The notes beneath the pieces are model-generated. The model ran no database searches, was not told where the DNA came from, and saw only the letters and a list, made by a program, of their open reading frames with translations. The position numbers and the translations under genes are program-made. Shown in pieces: positions 43,095 to 52,272 of a DNA stretch of 64,000 bases (within the stretch, counting starts at the first letter, position 1; each line of letters begins with the position of its first letter). The stretch comes from Thalassotalea crassostreae (GTDB lineage: Bacteria > Pseudomonadota > Gammaproteobacteria > Enterobacterales > Alteromonadaceae): positions 3,596,001 through 3,660,000 of the forward strand of contig NZ_CP017689.1 of assembly GCF_001831495.1 (NCBI RefSeq). Direction: 5' to 3'.

Positions 43095-44549
43095 TTAGCG
43101 CTTGTTAAAGAATACGCTGCTTTGCTTGATAATAACATCATTATCCGCAGGCTCTACTTGATGGATAACAAAAGAAATGTCAGTCATATAACCTTTTATA
43201 TCAACAGGGTCTACGGCGAGACTAATTGCAATGGTGTCAATTTCAGCTGCTTTCACTGTCACCACATTCTCACCTTGCCAAGTATAATTTTCTAGGCCTT
43301 CTACCTCAATTTCATAGGTCGAATCGATTTGTGACTTGTTGAGTATTTTTAATGTGTATACGTTTTCGATAAGGCCGTCGATATTCTCGCGGGCTAAGGT
43401 ATTTCGATCGCGAATAATATCAATTTGTAATGGTACACGAGTGGCTAAATCGGTAATAAAGAAGCCACACATTACAATTAAAACCGTGGCATACATGTAC
43501 AGTTTCGGGCGTAAAATATGTACATGTTTACCTTTAAGTTTGGTTTCCGTGGTGTAACTAATTAGACCTCGATCATATTTCATTCGATCCATAACGCCGT
43601 CACAGGCATCAACACAAGCGCCACAGTTGATACACTCATATTGCAAACCATTGCGAATATCTATACCGGTAGGACAAACTTCAACACAGAGGTTACAGTC
43701 GATACAATCACCAAGACCAAGCTCTTTAGGGTCGGCCTTTCTTCCCCGTGGACCTCGACTTTCACCACGATTGTAATCATAGGAAACCGTTAACGTATCT
43801 TGGTCAAACATTGCAGATTGAAAACGTGCATACGGACACATATGCAAACACATAACTTCGCGCATCCAACCGGCATTACCGTAAGTACAAAAGGTAAAGA
43901 AAAATATCACTAAAGTGATTGTTAACGTAGCATTAAAGGTGAAGAAATCGACCGCCAACTCGCGCATCGGAGTAAAATAACCGGCAAAGGTTATTGCTGT
44001 AAGTAGTGAAAATCCGATCCAACAACTATGTTTTGCCGCCTTGCGCCAAAATTTCTCAAAATTCATTGGGCTTTGATCACGCTTTCTGCGTTTATTTGCC
44101 GCCCCTTCGAATTTTTCTTCAAACCACATAAAGATAAACGTCCACACGGTTTGTGGACATAAATAACCACACCAGACTCGACCAATAAAAGTAGTCACGA
44201 AAAATAGTAAGAATGCGCCAATGATGCATATCCAAGCCAATAATGTCAGGTCTTGCGGCCAAAGAGTAAGAGAGAAAATATTAAAGCGTTGTTCACCAAT
44301 ATCAAATAAAATCGCTTGTTGGCCGTTGAAATGAAGCCAAGGAAGAAGAGCGAATACTGCCATAAATAGGATATTCATTTTACGGCGAATGCCTTGATAA
44401 AAGCCTTTTACCTTGCGCACATAAATCTGATCGCGAGGTTTATACTGCTCAACAGCGCCGCTCTTAGGCTTGTGAACTTTAATGTTTTTAACAGGAATCG
44501 TTTTACTAGGTGCCGTTTTCGCTGGCTTATTCGCCTGATTTTCTGCCAC
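43095..44549 (-). CDS. ccoG: cytochrome c oxidase accessory protein CcoG
   Basis: A 484-residue membrane ferredoxin-like protein with five or so hydrophobic helices. The quinol/heme-region motif VWCGYLCPQTVWTF is typical of the NapH/CcoG family. Two 4Fe-4S clusters are carried by CIDCNLCVEVCPTG and CINCGACVDACDGVMD. The C-terminal IgD-like domain (FixG_C) has ENYTWQGENVVTV. CcoG (FixG/RdxA) is a cupric reductase that supplies copper for assembly of cbb3 oxidase. The gene is separate from ccoNOPQ in this window. Confidence 0.93.
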   Translation of the reverse strand: MAENQANKPAKTAPSKTIPVKNIKVHKPKSGAVEQYKPRDQIYVRKVKGFYQGIRRKMNILFMAVFALLPWLHFNGQQAILFDIGEQRFNIFSLTLWPQDLTLLAWICIIGAFLLFFVTTFIGRVWCGYLCPQTVWTFIFMWFEEKFEGAANKRRKRDQSPMNFEKFWRKAAKHSCWIGFSLLTAITFAGYFTPMRELAVDFFTFNATLTITLVIFFFTFCTYGNAGWMREVMCLHMCPYARFQSAMFDQDTLTVSYDYNRGESRGPRGRKADPKELGLGDCIDCNLCVEVCPTGIDIRNGLQYECINCGACVDACDGVMDRMKYDRGLISYTTETKLKGKHVHILRPKLYMYATVLIVMCGFFITDLATRVPLQIDIIRDRNTLARENIDGLIENVYTLKILNKSQIDSTYEIEVEGLENYTWQGENVVTVKAAEIDTIAISLAVDPVDIKGYMTDISFVIHQVEPADNDVIIKQSSVFFNKR

Positions 44550-44697
44550 GTGAATACCCTGAATATCTTATTGTTAAATTAATTAGAGTATAACATCTAA
44601 TAAGTTTAAAAATTTGTTTTAGATTAAGTTTTTAACATTTCGTTAAAATTAGTTATGATGTAACCATACACTCAATTATCGGCCAGAAATTAAAATC

Positions 44698-45060
44698 ATG
44701 CTGAAAAATATTATTATCATTATCGTCGCTATCGCTGTTTACCTTCATTTTTTTCCAAATGAACAATTAAATGAATGGTTTGAAGAAAGTGCAACCAAAG
44801 CTGATGAAAAATTTATGGATATTGTAGATACCAAAGCTCGCGTAGCACCGTCTAAAATATACACCAGCTTGCATAAAGAAATGAAAAAGTTCTCTAAGCA
44901 AGAGGTGGCTTATTTGAAAGAAATAACTGAATCTAGAGAAGTGTTAAAAGGATTTTACACATCTTCATGTGAAGAGGGTCAAGAGAACCGACGCTTAAGG
45001 CGCGAACACTTAAAGATGGTGTGTGACAAAATAGATCAATACCGAGTATTTAGACCCTAA
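44698..45060 (+). CDS. uncharacterised small membrane-anchored protein
   Basis: A 120-residue protein with one N-terminal membrane helix (NIIIIIVAIAVYLHFF) and a charged, mostly helical remainder that includes a lone CEEG and MVCDK cysteine pair. It is divergent from ccoG and convergent with hutF. No family was recognised by eye; such proteins occur as conserved hypotheticals in Alteromonadales. Confidence 0.7.
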   Translation: MLKNIIIIIVAIAVYLHFFPNEQLNEWFEESATKADEKFMDIVDTKARVAPSKIYTSLHKEMKKFSKQEVAYLKEITESREVLKGFYTSSCEEGQENRRLRREHLKMVCDKIDQYRVFRP

Positions 45061-45103
45061 AACATTCGTTCCAGGGCCTTCAGTTTAACTTCAATATTAT
45101 TAG

Positions 45104-46477
45104 TTAAGCACAATTCCCAGCAATATCTCTAAGCGCTTTTGCAAAGGCATCAGCGCTAAGTTGTTGCAGCTTATGTTCACCATTTTGAATCTGCCATTGG
45201 CCATTGACCATCACATCATTTATTGGATTTTGCTGGCTAGCAAAAATAAATGAATCAAGTAAATTCTTGTTTTGATTTGCGAATAATCGTGTTTGTTCAG
45301 AGTTAAGCACCAATAAGTCCGCCTGTTTACCAATAGCCAGTTCACCACTATTGCAACTTGTCGACAATGCCCCTGCTTTAGCAGCATGTTGCCACAAATT
45401 TTGACCCACCGAACGAGTTTTGTTGTTTGCCAAAATCGCTCTTTGCTGTTTGATCAAACGCTGTGCATATTCAAGTAAACGAATTTCTTCAATAGCAGAT
45501 ACGCTAATATGACTATCTGAACCAATGGCAACCTGACCGCCTTTGGCCATAAATTCAGTGGTTGGAAAGATACCGTCGCCTAAATTCGCTTCTGTTGTCG
45601 GACAGATGCCAGCAATCGCTGAGCTTGCGATGATGCCGTCTACCTCTTGTTCATCAATATGAGTTGCATGGATTAAACACCAATGTTGATCTAACGGCAT
45701 ATTATCAAGCAACCATTGCACCGGACGCTTATTGTAATGCGCGATACAATCATTCACTTCTTTTTGCTGCTCGGCAATGTGGATATGTATTGGCGCTTTG
45801 TCATCTAAACCGCGCACATGATTTACAGCGGCTACAAGGGACTCTTTATCAACTGCACGCAGTGAGTGCGGTGCGATACCAACATTACAGTTTTCTTGGT
45901 GTTGAGTGATTTCGAAACAATCAGATACCAATTGATTAAACTGCTCAATAGAGTTGATAAAGCGTTTTTGACCAGCAACAGCAGGTAGTGGACCAAAACC
46001 ACTAAATCGATACATTACTGGTAGCATTGTTAGACCAATGCCCGTTGATTTAGACGCGGCAAAAATTGCTTTTGCCATAGCGCTTAACTCTGGGTGATTA
46101 CTACCATCTTTGTCGTGATGTAAATAATGAAATTCTGCAACTCGTGTATAACCTGCTTTAAGCATTTCGATATATAACTGACTGGCAATAACTTGTGCTT
46201 GTTCAACGCTAATATTATCAACAAATTGATACATGATTTTTCGCCAGGTCCAAAAACTATCATTGGTTTCACTACCTTGTTCTGAAAAACCAGCGAACCC
46301 CCGCTGAAAAGCATGGGAGTGACAATTGATCATTCCTGGAATTACCGGGCCAGATAACACAGTCGCATCATCATCTTTACCACTGTGAATATCAGTAATG
46401 ATGCCATTGTCTATGGTTAGCGTTTGATTTTGATGCCAGCCATCGCTGAGGAGAATATTTTCGGCAAATAGTTTCAT
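45104..46477 (-). CDS. hutF: formimidoylglutamate deiminase
   Basis: A 457-residue metal-dependent amidohydrolase of the histidine-degradation pathway. It deaminates N-formimidoyl-L-glutamate to N-formylglutamate. Motifs: GMINCHSHAFQRGFAG (first metal-binding His pair), GIAPHSLRAVD, IHIHIAEQQKEV, CLIHATHID and AIGSDSHISVSAIEE. The next gene upstream is hutG, which uses its product, so the two enzymes give the five-step hut branch. The gap to hutG is 94 bases and contains a 13-bp tandem repeat. Confidence 0.93.
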   Translation of the reverse strand: MKLFAENILLSDGWHQNQTLTIDNGIITDIHSGKDDDATVLSGPVIPGMINCHSHAFQRGFAGFSEQGSETNDSFWTWRKIMYQFVDNISVEQAQVIASQLYIEMLKAGYTRVAEFHYLHHDKDGSNHPELSAMAKAIFAASKSTGIGLTMLPVMYRFSGFGPLPAVAGQKRFINSIEQFNQLVSDCFEITQHQENCNVGIAPHSLRAVDKESLVAAVNHVRGLDDKAPIHIHIAEQQKEVNDCIAHYNKRPVQWLLDNMPLDQHWCLIHATHIDEQEVDGIIASSAIAGICPTTEANLGDGIFPTTEFMAKGGQVAIGSDSHISVSAIEEIRLLEYAQRLIKQQRAILANNKTRSVGQNLWQHAAKAGALSTSCNSGELAIGKQADLLVLNSEQTRLFANQNKNLLDSFIFASQQNPINDVMVNGQWQIQNGEHKLQQLSADAFAKALRDIAGNCA

Positions 46478-46540
46478 GTTGTCGCTCTAATAAAACCTAT
46501 AATTTAAGTAAAATTTAAAATCTGTATCTATAATTTGTTT

Positions 46541-46579
46541 AATGTTTAAGACTAATGTTTAGGACCAATGTTTAAGACG
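46541..46579 (+). repeat. 13-bp tandem repeat at hutG end
   Basis: Three copies of AATGTTTAAGACY with one or two differences each, overlapping the hutG stop codon on the other strand. The function is unknown. Confidence 0.75.
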
Positions 46580-47366
46580 GGGCACTAGCAAACTTAGCCA
46601 TGGCATTAACCATTGCTGCTAATACTGGCTTAACAGTGGCTGCTTTGCCCTCATCATAAGTAAGCATTTCTTCATCCATATAAGTGGCTTGAGAAAGTTC
46701 CAGTTGCAAGGTGTGCACATTGGCATCGACATCGGCATAGGCGCGAGTAATATAACCACCTTTGAAACGGCCGTTAGTCACTTGACTAAAATTAGCAAAA
46801 TCAATTGCTTCAACATTATTAATCAGCTCCTTAGCACAACTGACGCCATCATTTGTACCAAAGTTAAAATCTGGTAATTTACCTTCAAAAAAACGCGGAA
46901 CATGAGATGCAATAGAATGCGCTTCGAGCATTACTGCTTTACCAAATTGCTGCTTAATTTCACTAAGGGTATCACTGATCGCTTGATGATATGGCTGCCA
47001 ATATAGTTCAACACGCTGCTGTATTTCTTCTTCATCAGGCGCTTTACCCGATTGATAAAGTGGCATAGATTCAAAACTCGTGGTTGGACAAAGTTCCGTA
47101 GTATCGCTGCCAGGATATAAATTCACACCGGTTGGATCGCGATTTAAATCAATCACATAACGGTTATATCTAGGCATCAAAATATAGGCGCCCATTTCTT
47201 TAGCAAAGTCATACAGTCTATCCATATACCAGTCGGTATCCTGCACAGAGAGACCTATGGCGGTCATTTTCTTCTGAATATTTAACGGCACACCTTCACC
47301 GTTGTGAGGCATGCTGATCAGTAATGGAATAGAACCTTGTAGCAAAGTAAAACTAGATTTAGTCAT
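46572..47366 (-). CDS. hutG: N-formylglutamate amidohydrolase
   Basis: A 264-residue enzyme that hydrolyses N-formyl-L-glutamate to glutamate and formate. The ATG at 47366 is chosen because AGAGAA precedes it by 4 bases and the protein then starts MTKSSFTLLQGS. A longer in-frame start at 47408 has no clear ribosome site. Motifs: LLISMPHNGEGVP, DTDWYMDRLYDFA, YNRYVIDLNRDPTGVNLYPG and EAHSIASHVPRFF. With hutF it forms the deiminase/deformylase route. A HutC-like palindrome is upstream. Confidence 0.92.
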   Translation of the reverse strand: MTKSSFTLLQGSIPLLISMPHNGEGVPLNIQKKMTAIGLSVQDTDWYMDRLYDFAKEMGAYILMPRYNRYVIDLNRDPTGVNLYPGSDTTELCPTTSFESMPLYQSGKAPDEEEIQQRVELYWQPYHQAISDTLSEIKQQFGKAVMLEAHSIASHVPRFFEGKLPDFNFGTNDGVSCAKELINNVEAIDFANFSQVTNGRFKGGYITRAYADVDANVHTLQLELSQATYMDEEMLTYDEGKAATVKPVLAAMVNAMAKFASAPS

Positions 47367-47441
47367 TAAATTCTCTTTGATTTTTATATTCAAATGGTAC
47401 AAATACAAAATAATAAACCTCTATCGATCAAAACGATGAAG

Positions 47442-47453
47442 TTGTATATACAA
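47442..47453. promoter_or_regulatory. HutC-like operator
   Basis: TTGTATATACAA is a perfect 12-bp palindrome close to known HutC boxes (TTGTA-N2-TACAA), 75 bases before hutG. A second palindrome TGTGCGCACA is at 47462-47471. Confidence 0.6.
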
Positions 47454-47550
47454 TTTGAAACTGTGCGCACAATTTAACATTTTAGCTGTCTGCTTTCAAA
47501 GATATTTGCCTTTTATCTTAAGTTTTGCTTTAATTACAAAACTTACGAAC

Positions 47551-47588
47551 CGAAACTTATAAAAAGAAAACGAAACTTTAGTCTTTCG
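47551..47588. promoter_or_regulatory. DeoR-type direct repeats, GlmR-like
   Basis: CGAAACTT occurs at 47551-47558 and 47571-47578 (20-base period), with CTTTCG at 47583-47588. Directly repeated short sites of this sort are typical for DeoR-family autoregulation; the site is just before the regulator start. Confidence 0.5.
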
Positions 47589-47598
47589 ATACATCAAT

Positions 47599-48369
47599 AT
47601 GTCAAAACGCAACACTCAGCAACGCCGACACACAATTTTAACGCGCCTAGCAGATAATGGCGAAGTGACGGTTGATGAACTGTCTTCATTTTTCCAAACA
47701 TCCGAAGTTACGATTCGAAAGGATCTAGCTGAATTGGAGAAAAGTGGGCTATTGTTGCGCTGTTATGGTGGCGCCGTATCACTACCTGCGGAAATTACCG
47801 CGACCTCAAATACTGAAAAAGTTTCGAAACAAAAACAAGCAATCGCCAGAGAGGCTGCAGCGCAAATTAATGACCACAATCGTATTATTATCGATAGCGG
47901 TCGCACCACGGCAGCAATCGTCGGTGAACTAAACCAGAAAAAAGGATTGGTGGTAATGACTAATTCATTGTCTATCGCCAATAGCCTGCAAGAACTAGAA
48001 AATGAGCCAACATTATTGATGACCGGCGGAACGTGGGACTCAAGCTCTGAAGCATTTCAAGGTAAAGTTGCCGAACTCGTACTAAGATCATATGACTTTG
48101 ATCAGCTTTTTATTGGTGCTGATGGTATTGATATTGAGCGTGGAACAACCACGTTTAACGAGCTCATTGGTCTATCTCAGGTGATGAGTGACGTTGCGCG
48201 CCAAGTCGTGGTTATGGTGGAGTCAGAAAAAATTGGCCGCCGCATACCTAATATCGAATTAACCTGGCAGCAAATAGATACGCTAATTACCGATGATGGT
48301 TTATCGGTTGAATTACAAAACGAAATAAAGGCACAAGGCGTAAACTTAATTTGCGCGCAAGTGAAATAA
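47599..48369 (+). CDS. DeoR-family regulator upstream of glmS
   Basis: A 256-residue regulator. The DeoR helix-turn-helix at residues ~7-60 includes ILTRLADNGEVTVDELSSFF and SEVTIRKDLAELEKSGLLLRCYGGAV. The C-terminal sugar-phosphate sensor domain has IIDSGRTTAAIV, TNSLSIANSLQ, LFIGADGID and MVESEKIGRRIPN. It ends 58 bases before glmS. In Alteromonadales DeoR genes at this place are thought to control amino-sugar synthesis (GlmR), probably by glucosamine-6-phosphate. The function is inferred. Confidence 0.85.
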   Translation: MSKRNTQQRRHTILTRLADNGEVTVDELSSFFQTSEVTIRKDLAELEKSGLLLRCYGGAVSLPAEITATSNTEKVSKQKQAIAREAAAQINDHNRIIIDSGRTTAAIVGELNQKKGLVVMTNSLSIANSLQELENEPTLLMTGGTWDSSSEAFQGKVAELVLRSYDFDQLFIGADGIDIERGTTTFNELIGLSQVMSDVARQVVVMVESEKIGRRIPNIELTWQQIDTLITDDGLSVELQNEIKAQGVNLICAQVK

Positions 48370-48427
48370 ATTAAGTGAACAAAGCTGCTAATTAAAGCCG
48401 CTGAACAATTAAATAGAGATTAACAAT

Positions 48428-50287
48428 ATGTGTGGAATAGTTGGTGCAGTGGCACAACGTGATGTCGCAGACATTTTAGTAGAAGGCCTTCGTCGCCTTG
48501 AGTATCGAGGTTATGATTCTGCCGGTGTTGCAGTAATTGATAACAGTAATCAGTTAAGCCGTGTGCGCCGCTTAGGTAAAGTACAAGAGCTTGCCAATGC
48601 TCTTGAACAAACGCCAGCGCATGGCGGCACCGGTATTGCTCATACTCGATGGGCAACCCACGGTGTTCCATCAGAAACCAATGCTCACCCGCACGTATCA
48701 GGCTCTAATATTGCTGTTGTTCATAACGGCATTATTGAAAACCATCAAGAATTAAAAGATCAACTTACTGCGCTTGGCTATGAATTTGTATCACAAACAG
48801 ATACCGAAGTAATTGCGCACTTAGTGCACCACGAATTAAAAACGGCGGAGTCATTATTACAAGCTGTGCAAAATGCCGCGCGCCAATTTGAAGGTGCTTA
48901 TGGCACAGTAATTATGGACACCAATGATAAAGACCGTGTGGTTGTCGCTCGCTCTGGTAGTCCACTCGTTATTGGTTATGGTTTAGGTGAAAACTTCTTA
49001 GCATCAGACATGATGGCATTATTGCCAGTTACTCGTCGTTTTTCATTTTTAGAAGAAGGTGATGTTGCGGAAATTACGCGATTTGAAGTGAACATCTTAG
49101 ATAAAGATGGTAACAGCGTCGAACGTGAGATAACAGAAGCCTCGGTAAGTCATGATGCAGGTGATAAAGGTGAGTACCGCCATTTCATGCTTAAAGAAAC
49201 TTACGAACAACCAACGGCGATTCGTAATACCCTTGAAGGTCGTTTTACTAATGGCATGATCGCCAGCGATGCTTTTGGTGTATCTCAAAATAGCACTAAC
49301 AACACAGAAAATGCCGATGACATTTTTAAAGATATCGAACACGTGCAAATTATAGCCTGTGGTACTTCTTATCATTCAGGCATGGTTGCCCGTTATTGGC
49401 TAGAGCAATATGCAGGAGTTAGTTGCAACATCGAGATCGCCAGCGAATTTAGATATCGTAAATCCTTTGTTCCTAAAAATGCACTAATCGTTACCATTTC
49501 TCAATCAGGTGAAACTGCCGATACACTAGCGGCGCTGCGCCTTGCGAAAGATTTAGGCTACCGCGCTAGTTTAAGTATTTGTAATGTGCCCGGCTCTTCT
49601 CTAGTACGTGAATCTGACTTAGCATTTATGACCAAGGCAGGGGCCGAGATCGGCGTTGCCTCAACGAAAGCGTTCACTACCCAACTCGTTGGTTTAATGA
49701 TGATGACTATCGCCATTGGCCAACATAAAACACTAACAGAAGCTGAGCAAAAATCGTTAGTTGCATCGCTGATGAGCTTGCCGAACAAGCTCGAAGAAGT
49801 ATTGTCATTAGCAAAAGATATCGAAGCATTAGCTGAAGATTTTGCCGATAAACAACATTCTTTATTCTTAGGTCGTGGCGATCAATATCCAATCGCTATG
49901 GAAGGTGCGTTAAAGCTAAAAGAGATTTCATACATTCACGCTGAAGCATACGCTGCCGGAGAATTGAAGCACGGACCGCTAGCACTAATTGATGCCGATA
50001 TGCCGGTAATTGTTGTTGCGCCGCAAAATGATTTAATTGAAAAGCTAAAATCAAACGTTGAAGAAGTTCGAGCTCGCGGCGGATTAATGTATGTATTTGC
50101 CGACAAAGATGCCAAGTTTGCTTCAGATGACACCATGAAAGTCATCAACGTCCCTCATTGTGACGAAGCCATTGCGCCAATCGTATATACCTTGCCGCTG
50201 CAACTATTATCTTACTATGTTGCCATCATCAAAGGTACCGATGTTGACCAACCGCGCAACTTAGCGAAATCGGTCACCGTTGAATAA
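48428..50287 (+). CDS. glmS: glutamine-fructose-6-phosphate aminotransferase
   Basis: A 619-residue amidotransferase that makes glucosamine-6-phosphate for peptidoglycan and LPS synthesis. The N-terminal Cys2 nucleophile in [11 protein letters not shown] is followed by the Ntn glutaminase domain ([30 protein letters not shown]). The isomerase part has two SIS domains ([82 protein letters not shown]) and the C-terminal [11 protein letters not shown]. The gene lies directly behind the DeoR regulator and ends in a terminator. Confidence 0.97.
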   Translation: MCGIVGAVAQRDVADILVEGLRRLEYRGYDSAGVAVIDNSNQLSRVRRLGKVQELANALEQTPAHGGTGIAHTRWATHGVPSETNAHPHVSGSNIAVVHNGIIENHQELKDQLTALGYEFVSQTDTEVIAHLVHHELKTAESLLQAVQNAARQFEGAYGTVIMDTNDKDRVVVARSGSPLVIGYGLGENFLASDMMALLPVTRRFSFLEEGDVAEITRFEVNILDKDGNSVEREITEASVSHDAGDKGEYRHFMLKETYEQPTAIRNTLEGRFTNGMIASDAFGVSQNSTNNTENADDIFKDIEHVQIIACGTSYHSGMVARYWLEQYAGVSCNIEIASEFRYRKSFVPKNALIVTISQSGETADTLAALRLAKDLGYRASLSICNVPGSSLVRESDLAFMTKAGAEIGVASTKAFTTQLVGLMMMTIAIGQHKTLTEAEQKSLVASLMSLPNKLEEVLSLAKDIEALAEDFADKQHSLFLGRGDQYPIAMEGALKLKEISYIHAEAYAAGELKHGPLALIDADMPVIVVAPQNDLIEKLKSNVEEVRARGGLMYVFADKDAKFASDDTMKVINVPHCDEAIAPIVYTLPLQLLSYYVAIIKGTDVDQPRNLAKSVTVE

Positions 50288-50316
50288 AATTTAAAGAATA
50301 GAGAGCAATAAATAAG

Positions 50317-50345
50317 GCGACAAACAACACTGTTTGTCGCTTTTT
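50317..50345 (+). terminator. intrinsic terminator after glmS
   Basis: GCGACAAACA and TGTTTGTCGC form a 10-bp stem with loop ACAC, followed by five T. Confidence 0.9.
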
Positions 50346-50367
50346 CATTCTTGTCCCACTGTCAAAA

Positions 50368-50383
50368 TGTCACCTATGTGACA
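50368..50383. promoter_or_regulatory. Crp/Fnr-family-type palindrome, acyl-CoA dehydrogenases
   Basis: TGTCAC-CTAT-GTGACA, 6-bp perfect arms, 58 bases before the dehydrogenase ATG at 50442. Its arms are identical to those of the site before the monooxygenase operon (59375-59390). Confidence 0.68.
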
Positions 50384-50441
50384 ACTTTAAATTCTAAATG
50401 CGGTACATTTATCCTAACTATTTTTGTTTATGGGTATTTTT

Positions 50442-52247
50442 ATGTCTGCACCTATTATGAATCGTCGTGATATCGAATTTTATCTTTATGAAATGTTTAA
50501 TGTTGAAGCATTAACGTCTCGAGAGCGCTACCAAGATCACGACAACGAAACCTTTAATGGCGCAATTGATACCGCGCAAGCTATCGCTGAAAAGTATTTT
50601 TTACCAATCCGTCAAAAGGTTGATATGAATGAGCCTACTTTTGATGGTGAAAAAATTCATATGATCCCTGAAATCAAAGTTGGCTTAGACGCGGTCATGG
50701 AAGCTGGTTTATCTGCACCTACAACCGATTACGAAATGGGTGGCATGCAATTGCCATTAGTCGCTGCCAGTGGTGCGTTTGCTTATTTATCTTCGGTAGC
50801 AAGTACGTCTCTTGGTTATCTTTCTTTAACTCATGCTAACTGTAACTTGATTGAAGCGCACGGCACCGGTGAACAAATAGAAAAGTGGGTTCACCCAATG
50901 CGTGAAGGTCGCTTTGCTGGCACCATGGCTATGACAGAGCCCGGCGCTGGTTCCGGTCTTGCAGATTTGACCACTACCGCTATTAAAGATGATGACGGTA
51001 ATTACCGTTTAACCGGAAATAAAATTTTTATCTCTGGTGGTGACCATGACTTAAATGAAAACATTGTTCATTTGGTGCTTGCGCGAGTAAAAGGCGCTCC
51101 GAAAGGCATTAAAGGTATCTCGCTATTTATCGTTCCTAAATTTTTGGTTAACGAAGACGGCAGTATTGGCGAGCGTAACGAAGTTGCTCTTGCTGGTTTA
51201 TTTCATAAAATGGGTGGCCGCGGACATACGTCGACGGCACTTAGCTTTGGTGAAAAAGATGGCGCTGTCGCATACCTTGTAGGTGAAGAAAACAAAGGCC
51301 TAATGTATATGTTTCATATGATGAATGAAGCACGAATATTAGTAGGTACAGGCGCTGCATTAACCGCATTGATCGGGTATCAATACTCGCTACACTATGC
51401 CAAAGAAAGACCACAAGGTCGATTACTCTCATGTAAAGATCCGCATTCTCCGCCGGTAAATATAATTGAACACCCAGACGTTAAGCGCATGCTATTAACG
51501 CAAAAAGCTTATTCGGAAGGTGCTTATGCGCTTTGTTTATACGGCCATCAATTAGCCGATGATGAGGCTACCGCGCCAACAGAAGAAGAGCGTGAAAAAG
51601 CGAAAATCATTCTCGATTTCCTAACACCGATGATCAAAAGTTGGCCTTCAGAATGGGGACCAAAATCAAATGACTTGGCGATTCAAGTTCTTGGCGGACA
51701 CGGTTATACCAACGAGCATCCAGTCGAACTGTTTTATCGAGACAATCGTCTAAATCCAATACACGAAGGAACAACAGGTGTTCAATCTCTAGATTTACTA
51801 TGTCGTAAAGTGCCAATGAATAACTTTACCGGCTACAACATGTTTATCGATGAAATGAAAACCACCATTGATGAAGTAATTCAGGTTAACAGCCTGAAGC
51901 CATATGCACAGCAATTGCAATTAGCAATCGATAACTTGCAAAGCGTAACCACTGAAGTGTTAACCGCGGCGAAGAGCCAACAAATTGATATGGTGTTTTC
52001 AAATTCTGTGAGCTACTTAAATATGTTCGGCCATATCACTATCGCTTGGTTATGGTTAAAACAAAGTGCTATCGCCACTAACGCTCTGGCAAATGAACCG
52101 CACATTGATGACGAAAATTTTTATAACGGTAAGCTGCAAGCTATGAAGTATTTCTTTAATAGTGAATTGCCGTTGACTTATCACTGGGGAAGTCTTGTGA
52201 AGAATATAGATAGCACGAGCTTCGACACCCAAGCAGATTGGTTTTAA
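50442..52247 (+). CDS. acyl-CoA dehydrogenase, large (~600-residue) type
   Basis: A 601-residue flavoprotein from the ATG at 50442. GGG lies 7 bases upstream; an ATG at 50430 is an alternative and the TTG at 50424 is unlikely. The protein has the acyl-CoA dehydrogenase core (MAMTEPGAGSGLADL, GNKIFISGGDHDL, GISLFIVPKF, HKMGGRGHTSTAL, IQVLGGHGYTNEHPVELFYRDNRLNPIHEGTTGVQ) plus the extra C-terminal domain of the 600-residue class. It oxidises an acyl-CoA to the 2,3-enoyl-CoA. A paralogue follows after 25 bases. A Crp/Fnr-type palindrome precedes it. Confidence 0.92.
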   Translation: MSAPIMNRRDIEFYLYEMFNVEALTSRERYQDHDNETFNGAIDTAQAIAEKYFLPIRQKVDMNEPTFDGEKIHMIPEIKVGLDAVMEAGLSAPTTDYEMGGMQLPLVAASGAFAYLSSVASTSLGYLSLTHANCNLIEAHGTGEQIEKWVHPMREGRFAGTMAMTEPGAGSGLADLTTTAIKDDDGNYRLTGNKIFISGGDHDLNENIVHLVLARVKGAPKGIKGISLFIVPKFLVNEDGSIGERNEVALAGLFHKMGGRGHTSTALSFGEKDGAVAYLVGEENKGLMYMFHMMNEARILVGTGAALTALIGYQYSLHYAKERPQGRLLSCKDPHSPPVNIIEHPDVKRMLLTQKAYSEGAYALCLYGHQLADDEATAPTEEEREKAKIILDFLTPMIKSWPSEWGPKSNDLAIQVLGGHGYTNEHPVELFYRDNRLNPIHEGTTGVQSLDLLCRKVPMNNFTGYNMFIDEMKTTIDEVIQVNSLKPYAQQLQLAIDNLQSVTTEVLTAAKSQQIDMVFSNSVSYLNMFGHITIAWLWLKQSAIATNALANEPHIDDENFYNGKLQAMKYFFNSELPLTYHWGSLVKNIDSTSFDTQADWF

Positions 52248-52272
52248 AGCCAACTTTTATTAGAGAATTATT

